Of a stretch of DNA of 64,000 nucleotides, positions 26,662 to 40,185 are shown piece after piece; the first letter of the stretch is position 1, and the number at the start of each line of letters is the position of its first letter. Below the pieces are notes generated by a model. That model was given only the letters and a program-made list of their open reading frames with translations. It did not search any database and had not been told where the DNA came from. The DNA is from Acanthochlamys bracteata (Eukaryota > Streptophyta > Magnoliopsida > Pandanales > Velloziaceae). Both the position numbers and the translations under genes were made by a program. The stretch covers positions 9,801,001 to 9,865,000 of the forward strand of contig CM034126.1 in NCBI GenBank assembly GCA_019914995.1. The letters run 5' to 3'.

Positions 26662-29513
26662 ATGGTGGATCAGGTGATGGAGGGAAGCCAGCCGGTGGAT
26701 CTGTCAAAGCATCCCTCTGGAATTGTCCCCACGTTGCAGTAAGTTAATTGAAGATTGTATGTTTCGTTGGAGATTGAGGTCTGTTTGAATTCAAAAGGGG
26801 GAATGAGTCAATATGATTGCTTGAAGCAGGTTTTATCTTAAAGATTGATCTCTTGTTCTCTTTGCAAATCAAAGATGAAAACGTTTGTGTTCGTCAAAAG
26901 AGCTGCTTCTAGTTGATTAAATAAAATAATGAATTTATCTGTAACAAAGTATTTCTCTTACTTCTGATGCCTGAATGGTGAATATGCTCTTACAATGATT
27001 TGTTCTGGACTCGAAGTGGTTTCATGCGAACATCAAATCTTATCTGAAAGATGCAATTGCTAAAATGAGCAGAGTGATAGTTCATACAACTTAAATCAAT
27101 TGATTTAGAAGTGTTGGAGGTGATTATGTTGGCAGGAGGAAATTTAAAAAGAAAAGGCTTCACAGAGTTGTTGTTGGTCTTTTTGTTAACAAGTCATGAG
27201 GAGCTTTGACTTCTGTTGTGCAGGTTTCTTAATGTTTTCAGGATATTTGTGCTAATGTTATGCTACTTGCATGAACACGTTCGATTGTTCAATGCACTTA
27301 TGTCTGCTATTGGATGTTTAGGAACATAGTTTCAACAGTAAACTTGGAGTGCAAATTGGACCTTAAGGCAATTGCATTACAAGCTCGCAATGCTGAGTAC
27401 AATCCGAAGGTATTTGGATATCATTGTCCTTCAGTTTTGTCTGTTCTGTTTCTGGTTATATATGCCAGTATCATCTTGCGGCAATTTACTCTATTTTTTG
27501 TTTTTTTCTTTCAGTGCGTCATGATTCTAAAGTTGTGGTAATAACCTGTTAGATAAAAAGGTTTTTGGAGTTAATTCAACAAGGTAAAGACTTCTAATTA
27601 TTAACTATACCTGGAAATTTATGAAAGAAAAATGTGAAACGATAGGTTGGAAGTTGTCAGCATTTGATAATTTGAAATGGAGCTTTAAACAAATTGGCTA
27701 TAAAAGTTTGATGTTTTGCTTTGAAACATATCTGTACTGGAGGACATGAAATGCGTTTTACTTGGCTTCCAGCAAGTAAGCTGATAGGCAAACTACAAAG
27801 TTGTTATGTTCATGAAAGAAGTTCATTCCTCCTTTTCAAGAAGAAATGCCAAATGTTAGCTGTTCTATATCTTTACATTTTATATAGCATCAACGTGCCA
27901 TAGTAGATCTGTATGTGTTGTTTGTACTTTTTGTTGATATGTCATCTATATTTTTTAGAAGTTTGTTTGCTTTAATCTAATTATTTCCTTTCTTGTTGCA
28001 GCGTTTTGCTGCAGTTATCATGAGAATTAGAGAGCCAAAAACCACAGCTTTGATTTTTGCATCTGGGAAAATGGTAAGAACCTAGTGCTCTCCTTGTGAA
28101 TGTATCATGGATTTATGTATATGAATCTAATATGTACCTGATGTTGCTTTTCATTCTAATTACTGTGTAATTATCTCTACAAAGTCATTATCTAAAATAC
28201 TAAGGTAAGTATGCTTCTATGATTATGAACTATTAACTCTTCTTCTCCAACCAATTCTTATCCAACTTAGTGGGGTGGGCTACACTTGGTCCTTCTGCAT
28301 AAATCGATGTCATAAAGATTTGATAGGATTTTAAGGATGGCTGCCATAAAAAATCTGGACCTCTTCCTTTACCTAGGCTCAGTTTTGTGAAATTGTTGGC
28401 CTAGGAGTTAGAACTTCTAAAGCCTTTAGATTAAGTGCTGATGTTATATATCATTTGCATGTGCTTGGACTTGGACACTTGTTGGCCATCTTAAGTGAAT
28501 AAATTTGTGCAAGTGCAATGCTGCTTTATTTGTTAACAACAAGAAATATCTTCTATCATACAGTTTGCAAATCAGTTTGACTCTTGTAAAAGTAAATTCT
28601 GGAATGTCAGTTGTTGCCTAGTCAGTGGTGCATGAATGCACTTCTTGCACATATACTCTTTTGGCCTTTTACTTCCTTTAATGCCTTCGATAATTATTAT
28701 CAGGTCTGCACTGGTGCTAAGAGTGAGCAACAGTCTAAACTGGCAGCGAGGAAGGTACGCATGCCTTTGTTAGAATTGTTGCTGTGACTGTAGATTATAA
28801 TATGTCTGGAGGTGACAGTACTGAATTCATATTCTCTCTTTCGAGCTCCAGTATGCTCGTATCATTCAGAAGCTTGGCTTTCCAGCTAAATTCAAGGTAA
28901 AGCAGGAATTGTACAAGTTTAACCCCTCCTTGTTATTGTTCCTTTTAAATAATTTCAACTATTTCCATGTGGTTGGTATATTTCAGGATTTCAAGATTCA
29001 AAACATTGTCGGTTCTTGTGATGTAAAATTTCCTATTCGGTTGGAGGGTCTGGCTTATGCTCATGGTGCTTTCTCAAGTGTAAGTTTCTTATTGTCTTCA
29101 TCTGGCTGCTCTATTGTTTTTTTCCCCTTTGGATCAAGTTCTTTGTTTTGTTATTCTTTATATCAGTTTTTCATTCTTGCTTTATTTCTTGGCATGTTTG
29201 TTTACTATGTGATCAGTTACACTAACAATTGCTTGTGTGGTGAATGTTGAATAGTATGAGCCTGAACTGTTTCCTGGTTTGATATATCGAATGAAGCAAC
29301 CAAAAATTGTTCTTCTGATCTTCGTTTCTGGCAAGATTGTCCTCACAGGTGCTAAGGTTGGTTTTCCACAGTAATTTATGTTTTTTACATTCTGTTTTGG
29401 CATCATGTTTCGAGAAACTATTTCTGTGTTCTCAGGTGAGAGAAGAGACGTATACTGCCTTTGAGAACATATACCCAGTGCTTACTGAGTTCCGGAAGAA
29501 TCAGCAATGGTAA
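26662..29513 (+). CDS. TBP: TATA-box-binding protein
   Basis: General transcription factor that binds TATA DNA and nucleates TFIID and other pre-initiation complexes in the nucleus. Eight coding exons join cleanly: 26662-26738, 27322-27409, 28002-28073, 28704-28754, 28852-28896, 28987-29079, 29255-29356 and 29436-29513, giving about 201 aa, the usual plant length. After a short non-conserved N-terminus ([20 protein letters not shown]) the two pseudo-symmetric saddle repeats follow: [18 protein letters not shown] with [14 protein letters not shown], and [20 protein letters not shown] with [16 protein letters not shown]. The protein ends [15 protein letters not shown]. No disrupted exon is seen. 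In Arabidopsis the likely counterpart is TBP2 (At1g55520), near ECT4. Confidence 0.97.
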
Positions 29514-32500
29514 ATGACTAAAAACCTAGTTGATTTATGAGACTCATAGTATCTGGATTATATATTTGTAGCCATTTTAACAATTGCATCTTTGTTATTC
29601 AGAGCACATGATTCCACCAATATGAAGCATCGATATTCCACCTACTTGTTGTGCTACTATATACAGTTAGATTATTCAGGTGATAGCTCGATAATGTAAA
29701 GGCAGGTGTAGTTGTTCAGTTAGCCTGTTACCTGCCCTCTTTTGAGTTTGGAGTTCTATAGTTTATATGCTGGCTTTAACTTGGGGGAATACATCTGTAT
29801 TTCTGAATGACGGATGAACTTCTATCTCATAAAGATATTGTGAAAATGTTGTGGAGTCTCGATCCGTGCAATTTTTGTTGAAATGTACCTTAGTTAAGGT
29901 GTTTGAAAGTGTCTATAGAATGAAATCTTTTAAATAAAAAATATTTTTAGTTTTATTTCGATAAATAATATTTTATTATTTTAATTTTAAAAATATAATA
30001 ATAAATAATAAAATTTTATTATATAAAATTTAAATAAATTATAAAATATTATAAAAATGTTATTGGAAAACGTAAATGAATTGATAAGGGTTGGCAAACT
30101 GCTCCTTAACTTTTCAGAACTTATTTTTGCAAATTTAATTTTTTCAAATATTATTTAAAATTTATTTTTAAATTTTAATTTTACCTAATTTTAATTTTAC
30201 GAAATTTATTGTAATAAATTCTTTTTTATAATTAAAATATGCCTTTTAAAGTCAGAACAATTAACACAGTAGAGAAGAAAGACCAACGATTCCATCACAC
30301 AAATGAGAGAGATTCCCTGCAGCACTTGGAATCCAAATGCAGCGTGTGGCTGTGAAACCAATTCGTTAAAGTATAATCTAAAGGAAAAAATAAAACAAAG
30401 AGAAAAAAAATTAGTATAGTCGTTAAAGTATCTCAACGGTCGACTTGCATGAGCCCATGTCACTTTCCCTCCTCTCAATTTTGGCATCTGACTCAAAAAA
30501 CAAAACTTTGATCGAGGATATAACGACATCACAAAGAAAAGCTATTCAAAGTAGTAACTTGTTGTCAAGAGGAAGATCACAAGCATGGCAAGATTCGTAG
30601 TTCATGGGAATTTTAGATCACATCTCACTGAAATTTTGGATTCTTTTTGGTCAGGAGTCAGAAGGAACATTCAGATTCAAGATGAGAGAAACCATGTTGG
30701 ATTCAGAAGAACATCGGAGGATTGAGGTTCTATATAAAGTTTACTAGCTAGGAATTCGAAATCAGGAGTCTCAACTGGTGGGAGTCTGTAGATGGAGATC
30801 ATGGAGTTGGTAGTTAAGGGATTGAGGAGGCCTTTGAGAGGGATGAGTTATCATGATGATTCGTATTGCATCTTGCTTACAGGTATAAATAAGTAGATAG
30901 TGCATTTTTATCATTTCCTTTTTTCGTTATTATTGATTTTTTCTCATGAGTTGATCACGTTCATCCCTTGTAGCCAGTAACTAGTGGGTGCTGTATATGT
31001 TATCACAAGTCTATTTGAGGTAATTTGGCAATGCTTAGTTTGCATTTGAACAGTCTGACCTTTAATTATTGATGATAATGATGACGATGACTAATTGGTG
31101 ATTCCGCTTTGAACTAATGGATTGTCTATTGTTGTTATAAATCTGATTTCCTCTAAGGTTTTCGAAATGCTAATTAAGTGTGTTTTTTACTTTCAGTGAG
31201 GCTTATATCTTAGAAGTGTTCTTTGGCAATTGGAGAGTACTGTAAGAATTAGTGTCTCTCCTGCTTACTTGACAAATCCACTTTAATAGGTAGAACGACA
31301 ATTCTTCCTATCAGACATGCAAGTAGCAATCAGCTACAATGCGTTACTCTTTTTTGCTTTTAATATCTGTTCCTTACGCATCTTACAAAAAGATAAGCTT
31401 CTAACAAACATGCTCAATTGTGAATGTTTCTCGTAGTTCTTATGAGAGCAAAGATTATTTGAAGTGAGCTATAATTTGCTTGCTTGTTTGCTCATAACTT
31501 AGGGAGACTTCTTCTCCATATTCTTTAGATGGAGCATTAAGATCAACTTGCATAATATCATCAAAAGAAGGAAATGAAGCCCACTTGTAGCAAAAGAGAT
31601 CTTTGTGATGCATTATATTTACTAATTCAATAATCTCATCTGAAATTTTAAAACCATCGGAATAAGACGAAGTATATCTAGATGTTGGAATCTAAAGCTT
31701 CATATGTTGTCGTGTTTCATTGGTCCCAATTGGAATGTGGGATTCTGCAGCTCCATACACTGTCCTTCTACCACCTGATCACTTGTATTTATCTTTTCTG
31801 TACATGCTTTTAAGGGCTTTTTGGTGTCTTTTTAAATTTAGAGGCAAGGTTATGCGCCATGTTTAAAGGAAGCTAGAACTGCTATATCTGTTATTTCTTT
31901 CTGAATTTTCAATTTAAAAACAGGCTGATGTCCTAGAATACTATGACTAGACCATTTCATCACCTAGTGTTTCATTTTATACACCAGCTGTCCTACAGGT
32001 ATGCAATTTATTTTCTCTGTTCTTGAAATTTGTTGGTTCCTGTTCATAAAATTATTGCTACCAAGTTCAGAAATTTTTATGTAAAGCTCAACATTAATGG
32101 TTAGGTATTGCAAGTACTTCAAGTTGTGAAAAGAAGTCCCGAGCAAAACCTGAGCCGCAAGAACGTATTCTTTCGAGATTACTTCACTTGTCAGTAAGTG
32201 TTATTGTATATATATAATCATTAGACAGGTGGTGCTTTGTATCATGCTGATGCTCGAATCAACCTGCGTCCAAATGGAAGTTAATGTAAATTAAGAGAGT
32301 TATGAGATGGCTTTCTAACGAAGTAGACGTTTTCAGTACCCATCATGTCAAGATGTTAACAGGAATATATGTTGAAATAGGAGCAGAATTATGATAGTGC
32401 CTAATAATTTCACACGACATACAATTTATTATTGCTGTCTTTTCATCAAAATGGTGATGCAACATTGTAGATGTGATAACTTCAGTCTAGATGTGAACAA

Positions 32501-34752
32501 GGTGGAGTTTTGAAAAAAAATGAGAAGGTTTGCTATTGTGAACCAATATTTTTTTATGTCTAGAATGTAAAGGTATATGAAGAGCCCGCTGCTATGAACC
32601 AATATTTGTATGGAGAGCTCGAGGTGATCTTTGTGCGCCTCTTAGTTGCTCACAGTAAAATGTTGTGTTTGTATAGTTACCATTCTTTTGTCATCTTCTA
32701 ATTAAGCTCAATGACTAGGAGAAAAGGCTGGGGCATCAAGTTGCTAATTTTACTCTTTCGAATGTGACACTCGTGTAAATTGTGTGTTAGATTCTGTGCA
32801 AACTTTAGCTTACTGATGCCGTTGAGTTTGAAAATAAGAGTGGTATGGTAAAGCTGATCAAAGATGTTTTACTCATTAAGCCTGTAATAACTGCCAGTTT
32901 CTCAGTTTTTTTGCAGTTGAATTCATTTTAACTGTTTCCAATATAAAGATTCTTTAGCAATGATTTTCTTTTCCTGTTTTGGTATCAGATATTGATCTGC
33001 CCATGAGAACTATATATCATGTCATACAATTGCACGAGGCGGTGAATGGATATGGGAAAATCTGGTATGTCTATACATGGTGTCAAGTCCCAAGTTAATT
33101 CTGGTGAGAGCTTGATGACATCATGCTGGTATCAGTAAGAACATTTTACTGATTTTGAAACATCTTATCGGGCTCCGTTGATCTTTTAGGTACTGAAGCA
33201 GTCACTAAATTCCATTCAAGGTTGCTTTAATCTTGAAGCATTTGTTTTGAAACCATATCTATTCAGCTAAGTCCCAAAGAAGGAACTTCAAAAGGAAAAC
33301 ATATTCAGTCTGTGTAATGGGTAGCTGAGTGGGGCAACTTGAAAGTTTTCTTAATTTTGTACAATACTTAGTTGATTATCATAGGATTCAAAATTAATAG
33401 TTAAGGTTGTATAAATTTTGTGAAGCTGTGTGCAAATATCTTTGCAGATACCAGGCTTTGATATGTGTTACTGCTGTACATTCATGATGATATTTTTGTT
33501 AACATGATCATGTTCTTTCCATGTCTCAGGTTACTGCTTGCTCAAGATGCAACTATAGGGAAAGGCCAGAAAACCACTAGGAGAAGCAAATACGAAGCTA
33601 ATGAAGGTTTCGAAGGTCTGATTATCTTAAGTATTTCCGAATTTCCACTTCATCTGTTATTGCTCAGTGGTTCTTGTTAACTTGAGTGCTGCGGTACTAC
33701 AGGCCCCTAAGATTTCGGCATACTTACACTACGGGTGTGTTCCCTTCGTAGGAATTTGAAAAGTGATTTTTTATAAAAATAAATTTCTGAAAAATAAATT
33801 ATAAAAAAATAACTTATTCAAAAATATATGTATAATAGTCCTTTGAATATAATTTCTTGACAGAAAGAAAGGTACCTGAAGAATGTTGAAGACTAGAAAA
33901 GGGGTACCTGAAGAATAGGTCCAATACTTTTCAAAGCCTGCGCTTTTTAACTGTGGCACCAGCGACACTCTTGTTAGAATGTTGGACTAGAAGTAAACGA
34001 CTTACATTGTGCAGTACCGTTGTAAACATTGAAACACAAGACTTATGAAGTCGCAAGAGAAGCGTGCGCTCGGTTTGACAGAGAAACCATCTGAATTCCA
34101 CGGAACCAGTAGTGCGACAACAATAATATGAAAGATGATGCTATCTTGTTGCAAGTTGATATCATTACCATGATTCCAAGTAAAACGTCAAACAACTTGA
34201 TATAAAATGTCATACACAATACCAGAACTCTTTCTTGAATTTCATTAATTCTTACTAAAAGCATATCCAAGCCTGACACATCATGAAACCATCAAAAATC
34301 AACAGTAAATTGCCAGTCTTTCCACTCAAAGTTCATTCGACTTTCACACAGTCTCACATACAGAAGTATACAGCTTTAAGGTTAGGATAATATCAAAAGC
34401 TAAAGAAAAAACTAAACCAAATGCTAAGACTATAAAGAAATGGGAGCAGACTCCATTCTTCACTACTATAAACTTGACTGAACTCCTAAAACCAGTTGAT
34501 CTGAAACCAGAATGATTCAAGACATAAGGTGCTAACTAAATTAATGAACATGGCGCGCAAAGGATGGCTCTGAAAACAATATACTGCCTGCAGGCTATGG
34601 CTTGCCAGAAATCCCACAAGCTGAAGCTTCCTGCAGCACGATTTTGGGCAAATCATTAATGACGGTTTATTTCAAGCCACTTCAGTTCCTTCAGAACTAC
34701 ATCTTAGATCATATGGTGTGCCTGCAGGCGACAAACGATGGGTTCAACAACC
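29514..34752. other. 5.2-kb gap with no recognisable coding gene
   Basis: TBP and the YTH gene converge on this interval. An AT-rich MITE-like block lies at about 29900-30230. From about 30540 to 33700 the base composition is gene-like (less AT-rich, several GTAAGT- and TTGCAG-like splice motifs), but only short open frames occur, none recognised. A 36-residue frame from 30792 (MEIMELVVKG) is too short to call. A non-coding transcript or dead gene is possible. The last few hundred bases should contain the YTH gene's 3' UTR. Confidence 0.45.
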
Positions 34753-37700
34753 TTAACCACTGCAAACACCATTTGCAACAGCCTGCTTTTCTGCAGTCAA
34801 CTTCCCAACTTTCAAGGAATCTCCATTTGCAGTCACTGGATGGCCAGTTGGCCTCTGTTCTCCAATGCCATTCTCATTTACACTCTGTTTAGCATCAAAG
34901 ATTGCATTAGCATCCTGCAGTAAGGCACATTATGAGAAGTCAGCAAAACAAATTATTCTCATGAGTTCCACACTACTAAGGAAACGTACAAAAAAGTCAT
35001 GCAGCTTACCTGCTTCTGAGACTGTTGCTTAGCGCGTTTCTCCAATATACTCTTCTGGCGCTTCTCATAGAATGCAAAATCATCCAAGATGGATGTTTTA
35101 TTGACATACTCCTTGAAAAGTTTAAGCATTTGAAGACCTTGATCAAATTTAACCTACAGAAAGCAGGAAAATATCATTAAGAACCAACCTTGGCTTGAAG
35201 TGTGAAAATACTCAGCTGGGACTCAAACCTCCTGGGTGTCTCTACTATTTGTGACAGGCTTATTGTCATTGTTTTCTAAAATGATGTGTTTAAGATGACT
35301 GTTCGGAACATCCTTTACAATGTGCCATTTAAGAGGGAAGCAACCAGTCCACTTATCCTGCTGCCAAAATTCAACATTCTTCTCAAAATCTACAGGCCCA
35401 ATCATCTCAGCAACACCGACAAATTGGCCGCTGGTATTCACCTGAATTGAAGAATATGGTTACTAAACAATGCAACTTCACCAAAAGATGAAGAACAGAG
35501 AAATTGATGGAAAGCACTTACAGAGAAGAACAAAAAGATGGGGCAACCAGTACCCTTTTCCTGGGCTTCCTTGTATGCAGCATCTAATTTTTTGTTCCCA
35601 TTGGGAGTGCTTGCCCAAACATTGTACTTTACACTCTTGTGAACATCATCCTCGCTGTATGACTTAATGATAAAAAACTTTGCATCTGCGTAATTATCTG
35701 GGAAATCTGCTCGGTTGAACTGGTCCTTATCAGGGATTACATACGAATTCTCCTTGTCATCAGATTGAAGGGTTTGACCTTTCACAGTAATTGTTACAGG
35801 TGCCTCAAAACTCTTCTGGTTTTTGAAGCGCCCAAACCTTGGTCCTCTGTTAAGCTCACCTAATCCATCATGATTCTCACTGGAATATCCATAGAAACCA
35901 TTAATCCGTCCCCTGGATTTGTACTTGTTATCCCAAGCAGGTCCCCACCGCCCATTTGTCCTAGAACCGTAGCCATTTGCTCCATATCCCACACTCGTGC
36001 CATAAATGCTCCCATATTGACTGTACATTCGGTTATTAGGATACATTCTATTTATAAAGCTGGTTGTCGGTCCCATAGCAGATGTTGCTCGATGACCATG
36101 TACACCCTGAGAACGAAGTAACACAACAATAGTAAGCCAGACCTTCTGATTTTCAGTTCATGAATGCAAACAATCGAAGCATGTAAGCGGAACATGCAAA
36201 GAACAAATAATAGCGCAACCTCCAAGCAACTATACCAGGTTAAGTAAAATCTGAAATTCCACAGGCAATCTTATTATAATTTGTATATAGAAGATATTAA
36301 TGGCGACTTTCATTATGTAAGTTGGTGAATGCAAACCAAGACAAAAGCTGTCAGATACAATATAATAAGCATACAAGGCAAATTGTTTTGGTTTTTTGCA
36401 GCAGAGCATACATACCATGTGAGGGGAAGGCAAATTGTTTTGGTTTCTTGCAGCAGAAGTACTGTGCTTTTGTGAGACAGTACTTGATGATGAAGTGGCA
36501 GTCACAGGTTGATGTTGCCCACTGGAGAAAGCAGAGCTGTCGAACCATGGAACATGCGAGCGCATGCCATCATAACCATATCTTGGATCTTGGTAAGCTG
36601 AAGCAGGACCTCCTGACAAAGTACCCCTGCTATAGGAACCATTTGACGTCAGTGATGGATTTTGGTGACTTGACCTGAAAGAGGCTGATCCGTTGCTGCC
36701 TTTAGCATTACCACTAGAAACTCCATTTGCATTTCCTTTGTTCGAATCTGATGAAAGAGTTGCCTGATCAGCAGTAACTACAGGTGAAGCTTCTGGCTGA
36801 GAGGCAGACATTTGGTTGGATGAATAGTGTGGCTGGTAGTATGAGGGATACTGGTAATGCTGTGGGCTATATAGCTGGCCATCATGCCCCATAGCAGGGA
36901 CAGCTGACCCATATGAAAAACCATATCCATGGTGGTACATATCACCATAAACTCCCTGTCAATATACACAAAGAATATATTGGAATGAACACATGGTAGA
37001 GCACCTTTCTTGCAATATAATTAGAACTTCAATTTATATTAACTTTAAAATTACTTTTCTAAATACATATCTCAAAAGAAAAAAAGAAATTAATATAACT
37101 AAAGTTGAAGGTAATATGAAACTCACATGAGGCAAATCCAGTCCATCTTGATTAAAATATCTAGAATAGTCATCCATCCATTCATTGCTGGAACCATCAT
37201 AACCTGGAAACAGAATTCTCAATCATCAATAAGATAGCTCAAATAATTATAGAGGTGAAGTTTTAATAATAGAGGTGATAATGATGTTAAAAGGAAGCAC
37301 AAATTAACAAAACAACCATCACATACTAAAGCATCTGTATCCAAAATGAAGACTAGAATGAAAAGGCACTAATCAACCGATGAAAAGGCAACAAATGGAT
37401 GAAGTTTTGGAAATATACCTTGGTGAGGGTAGTAGTATGGAGAGGAACCATAACCACTAGGAAAATAACATGCATTTGGATCCATGGCTTCCTGAAGCAA
37501 TGGAGTAATGGACAGATCCCTTGGTGGGATAGACATATTTGATGCATCCCCTCCACCGGCTGTAGAGGACTAGCAAAAAAAAACGAAGCTTCAGAACCAG
37601 CTGAATTCATACAGCTAAATCATTCAACAAACTACCATTAAGAATTTAATAAAATACAAACTACCTTCTTCTTAATCTCATTTGCATCGTGCACCTTAGT

Positions 37701-38383
37701 CTGCGAATCCAATGACAGCTTCTGAAGTAAATCTGAAGCTTCTACGAGTGATCAGTTAAAGAAACAATCTCAAATCAAATACTAGCTTCTGAAGTTACGA
37801 AAACTTTATTACAATCAAGCAGTAACAATTGGATCAAGGAAATACAGAGGTAATAAAATTTCATGAATTACTTAAGCAAAAAATAACTAAGATTCGGAGA
37901 ACAAAACAGAAAAGAGCATACAAAAAAAACTGAACTACCAATCACAAAATCAAAAGTACTGTAGAACTGTCAGCACACACGTAACACTAGACAGCAACAC
38001 AACAAACAATCGCCACCGATAGGATCACTAAGTAATTAAAATTTAAAAAATCCGTAAATTAGTACCAAAACCCATAGATCTCACAGGTTCCAATTTTAAC
38101 CAGACCAAACAGCAACGAACGAACACAAATCACACCAAGAAAACGTAACAGCTTATAATAACAAGCTCAAACAAAACAAAGAAATAAAAAATCAATACCT
38201 TAACAACAGCAAAACAAACCGAGTAATACAGAAATCATTGAAAACCAAATCAAACAACAACGCTAGGACAAAATGAGTCCAAACCACAACTCCAATCCGA
38301 ACAACACCAAATCAAGAAAATTAAATACAAAAGGTAAGAAATCTAGAAAGGATACGATCAGCGGTAGAAGGGACGGTAGCCAT
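34753..38383 (-). CDS. ECT4: YTH-domain m6A reader, ECT2/ECT4 type
   Basis: Cytoplasmic reader of N6-methyladenosine in mRNA. Nine exons join in phase: 38383-38356, 37741-37665, 37569-37419, 37203-37127, 36955-36416, 36106-35522, 35441-35229, 35153-35010 and 34914-34753, giving about 658 aa. The N-terminal 430 residues are low-complexity, rich in Tyr, Gly, Ser and Gln ([25 protein letters not shown]), as in other ECT proteins. The YTH domain starts near residue 437 ([17 protein letters not shown]) and keeps the aromatic-cage tryptophans in KYNVWAST and in FWQQDKWTG, plus GQFVGVAEM and [13 protein letters not shown]. The C-terminal tail is helical and basic ([19 protein letters not shown]). 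ECT4 (At1g55500) rather than ECT2 is suggested by the neighbouring TBP. Confidence 0.92.
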
Positions 38384-38413
38384 GATTGCGATCCACCAAG
38401 TCAGCTAATTGAT

Positions 38414-38453
38414 AAACCCTAGAAGAAAAACAGGTAGTAGAGATAAACCCTAG
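38414..38453 (-). promoter_or_regulatory. paired telo-box-like motifs in the ECT leader
   Basis: GATAAACCCTAGAAGA occurs twice, with the AAACCCTAG cores at 38414-38422 and 38445-38453, 31 bases apart, just upstream of the ECT start codon. On the gene's strand they read CTAGGGTTT. A purine-rich stretch follows to about 38560. Regulatory meaning is inferred from motif resemblance. Confidence 0.4.
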
Positions 38454-38599
38454 AAGAGAGAGAAGAGATCCTTGAAGAGAGAAAAAGAGAGAAGACGAGA
38501 GACGGAGAGATGGTGGCGCCGCCACGAATAGAGAGAAAGAACGAGTTAGGGCGGGGAATAAAGGAGGGAATCGAGCGATTTTTATTTTTCGTACCTGGA

Positions 38600-40177
38600 A
38601 TTTATTCTCCGAAGTTATTGGACTGAGTCAATGCACGAATAGACTTGTTGGCACTGGTTGTAATTTCGTTACTTCGTCGTTAGGGCGTATTCGGATTATT
38701 TCGATGTAGAAATTTCGAAATTTAGATGTCAGCACCGATGAAGCTTGCCGAACGGCATCGACGAGATCGAGTTTTGAAGTGTGCTTTTTTTTACACATCC
38801 AAATTATTTTTTTTACTAAAAAAATATTTTTAATTCATTTTTTATTAAAAATATAAAAAATTATTTCAATTCATTTTTTAATAAAAAAACATATTATTTT
38901 CAACACCTTATTTGTAACAACTTATTTCTAAAAATTTACTTTAAAAAATTTCCTATCTAAAACTAAAAAGAAACGCACAGTGTTTCAGTTCGGTATGTTA
39001 GGTCGGTAGAAGGGAGTCGGAATGGTGACGAAAGGGAAAAAAAAGAGGAAAAGAACAGGCAGAGAAATCCGTGAGAAAGAAAGCTGCATGTGTTTGAATC
39101 TGAACGAACGAGTGAAAGCTCACCCAACAAATATCTGAAGTAAAAATGGAACTTACATACATAAACAAAAGTGAGAATTTTATTTTTAACAAGTACATAC
39201 ACAGTGAAACTCATGCAGATATCAACACTTAAATAACGTGTCTTTTAAAACTGAGCGTATTTTAAAACTTTAAAAAATAAATTTTATTTAAAATTTATAT
39301 GATATATAATTTATTTATTTTAAAATATTTTTAAAATAAATTATTAAAAATAAGAATTTTTAAATAAAAATAGTACCATAAAATACTGTCAAACACTTTC
39401 TTAGATATGTGTGGCATACGTATAAGAGTTCATTTTTATCTTACTTTTAATTTTTTTTATTTTGATAAAAGTTTTAAAATTTTATAATATTTATAAAAAT
39501 AAATAAATAAAACCTCATAAAAATTATTATGTATATTATTTTTATCTTTTTAAACCAAAATAATTATTTTTTTTGAAAACCACAAATTTTTTATTATCAA
39601 AAGCTAGGTAATTCCGAACGACCCCTTAAATCTCTTATAAGTGTATTAGTTATTTTAAGATTTACATTTAATACAATTATGTACTAAAAGTCGTTCTTTC
39701 AAAAAAATAAGGTTTACTTTTTTTTATTAAAATAACAATAATTAAATATAAAATTGTCATGATATAATTCACTTTATATATTTCAAAATTTTAAACAAAA
39801 TATCTAAAATAGTGTTGAAGATTTATAAAAAAATAATTTTTTTTTAATGAATTACAGTGCAAAACGTGAAAACTTTGCTCAATACAAACTTATAAAAAAT
39901 ACTATAAAAATTTATTAATAAAAGCTTCTACACAATGAATAATAATTCGAAATGCACTGTTAAACGCTCTCTTAACTTGATATGCCTTTAATGTTCGGAC
40001 CAAATAAATTTTTTTTAAAATTGGTCAGTAAATAAGTTATATTTTCTAATTTCTTCGCTCGTATTAGCGAGCAAATCGGTTGCAGTGTTGCCCTCTTCGA
40101 AATATATGTTCAACCTTGATGAAGTTGTATAAGACGCAAGAAGTCGGTAGGTTTGTAGCACCCATATAATTTTGGAT
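38600..40177. other. AT-rich spacer, MITE-like blocks
   Basis: This is a stretch of nested AT-rich repeats with no convincing gene. Edges of the TGTTT/GCGTATT type occur near 38690, 39240 and 39610. The open frames of 66 and 83 codons on the minus strand around 38963-39214 are Phe/Leu/Ser-rich and resemble no protein I know. Confidence 0.45.
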
Positions 40178-40185
40178 CATCTGAC

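Noticed and set aside
31066..31150. C/D snoRNA-like pattern (ATGATGA at 31078, CTGA at 31143)
   Set aside because: No terminal stem and no clear internal box pair; spacing alone is common by chance.
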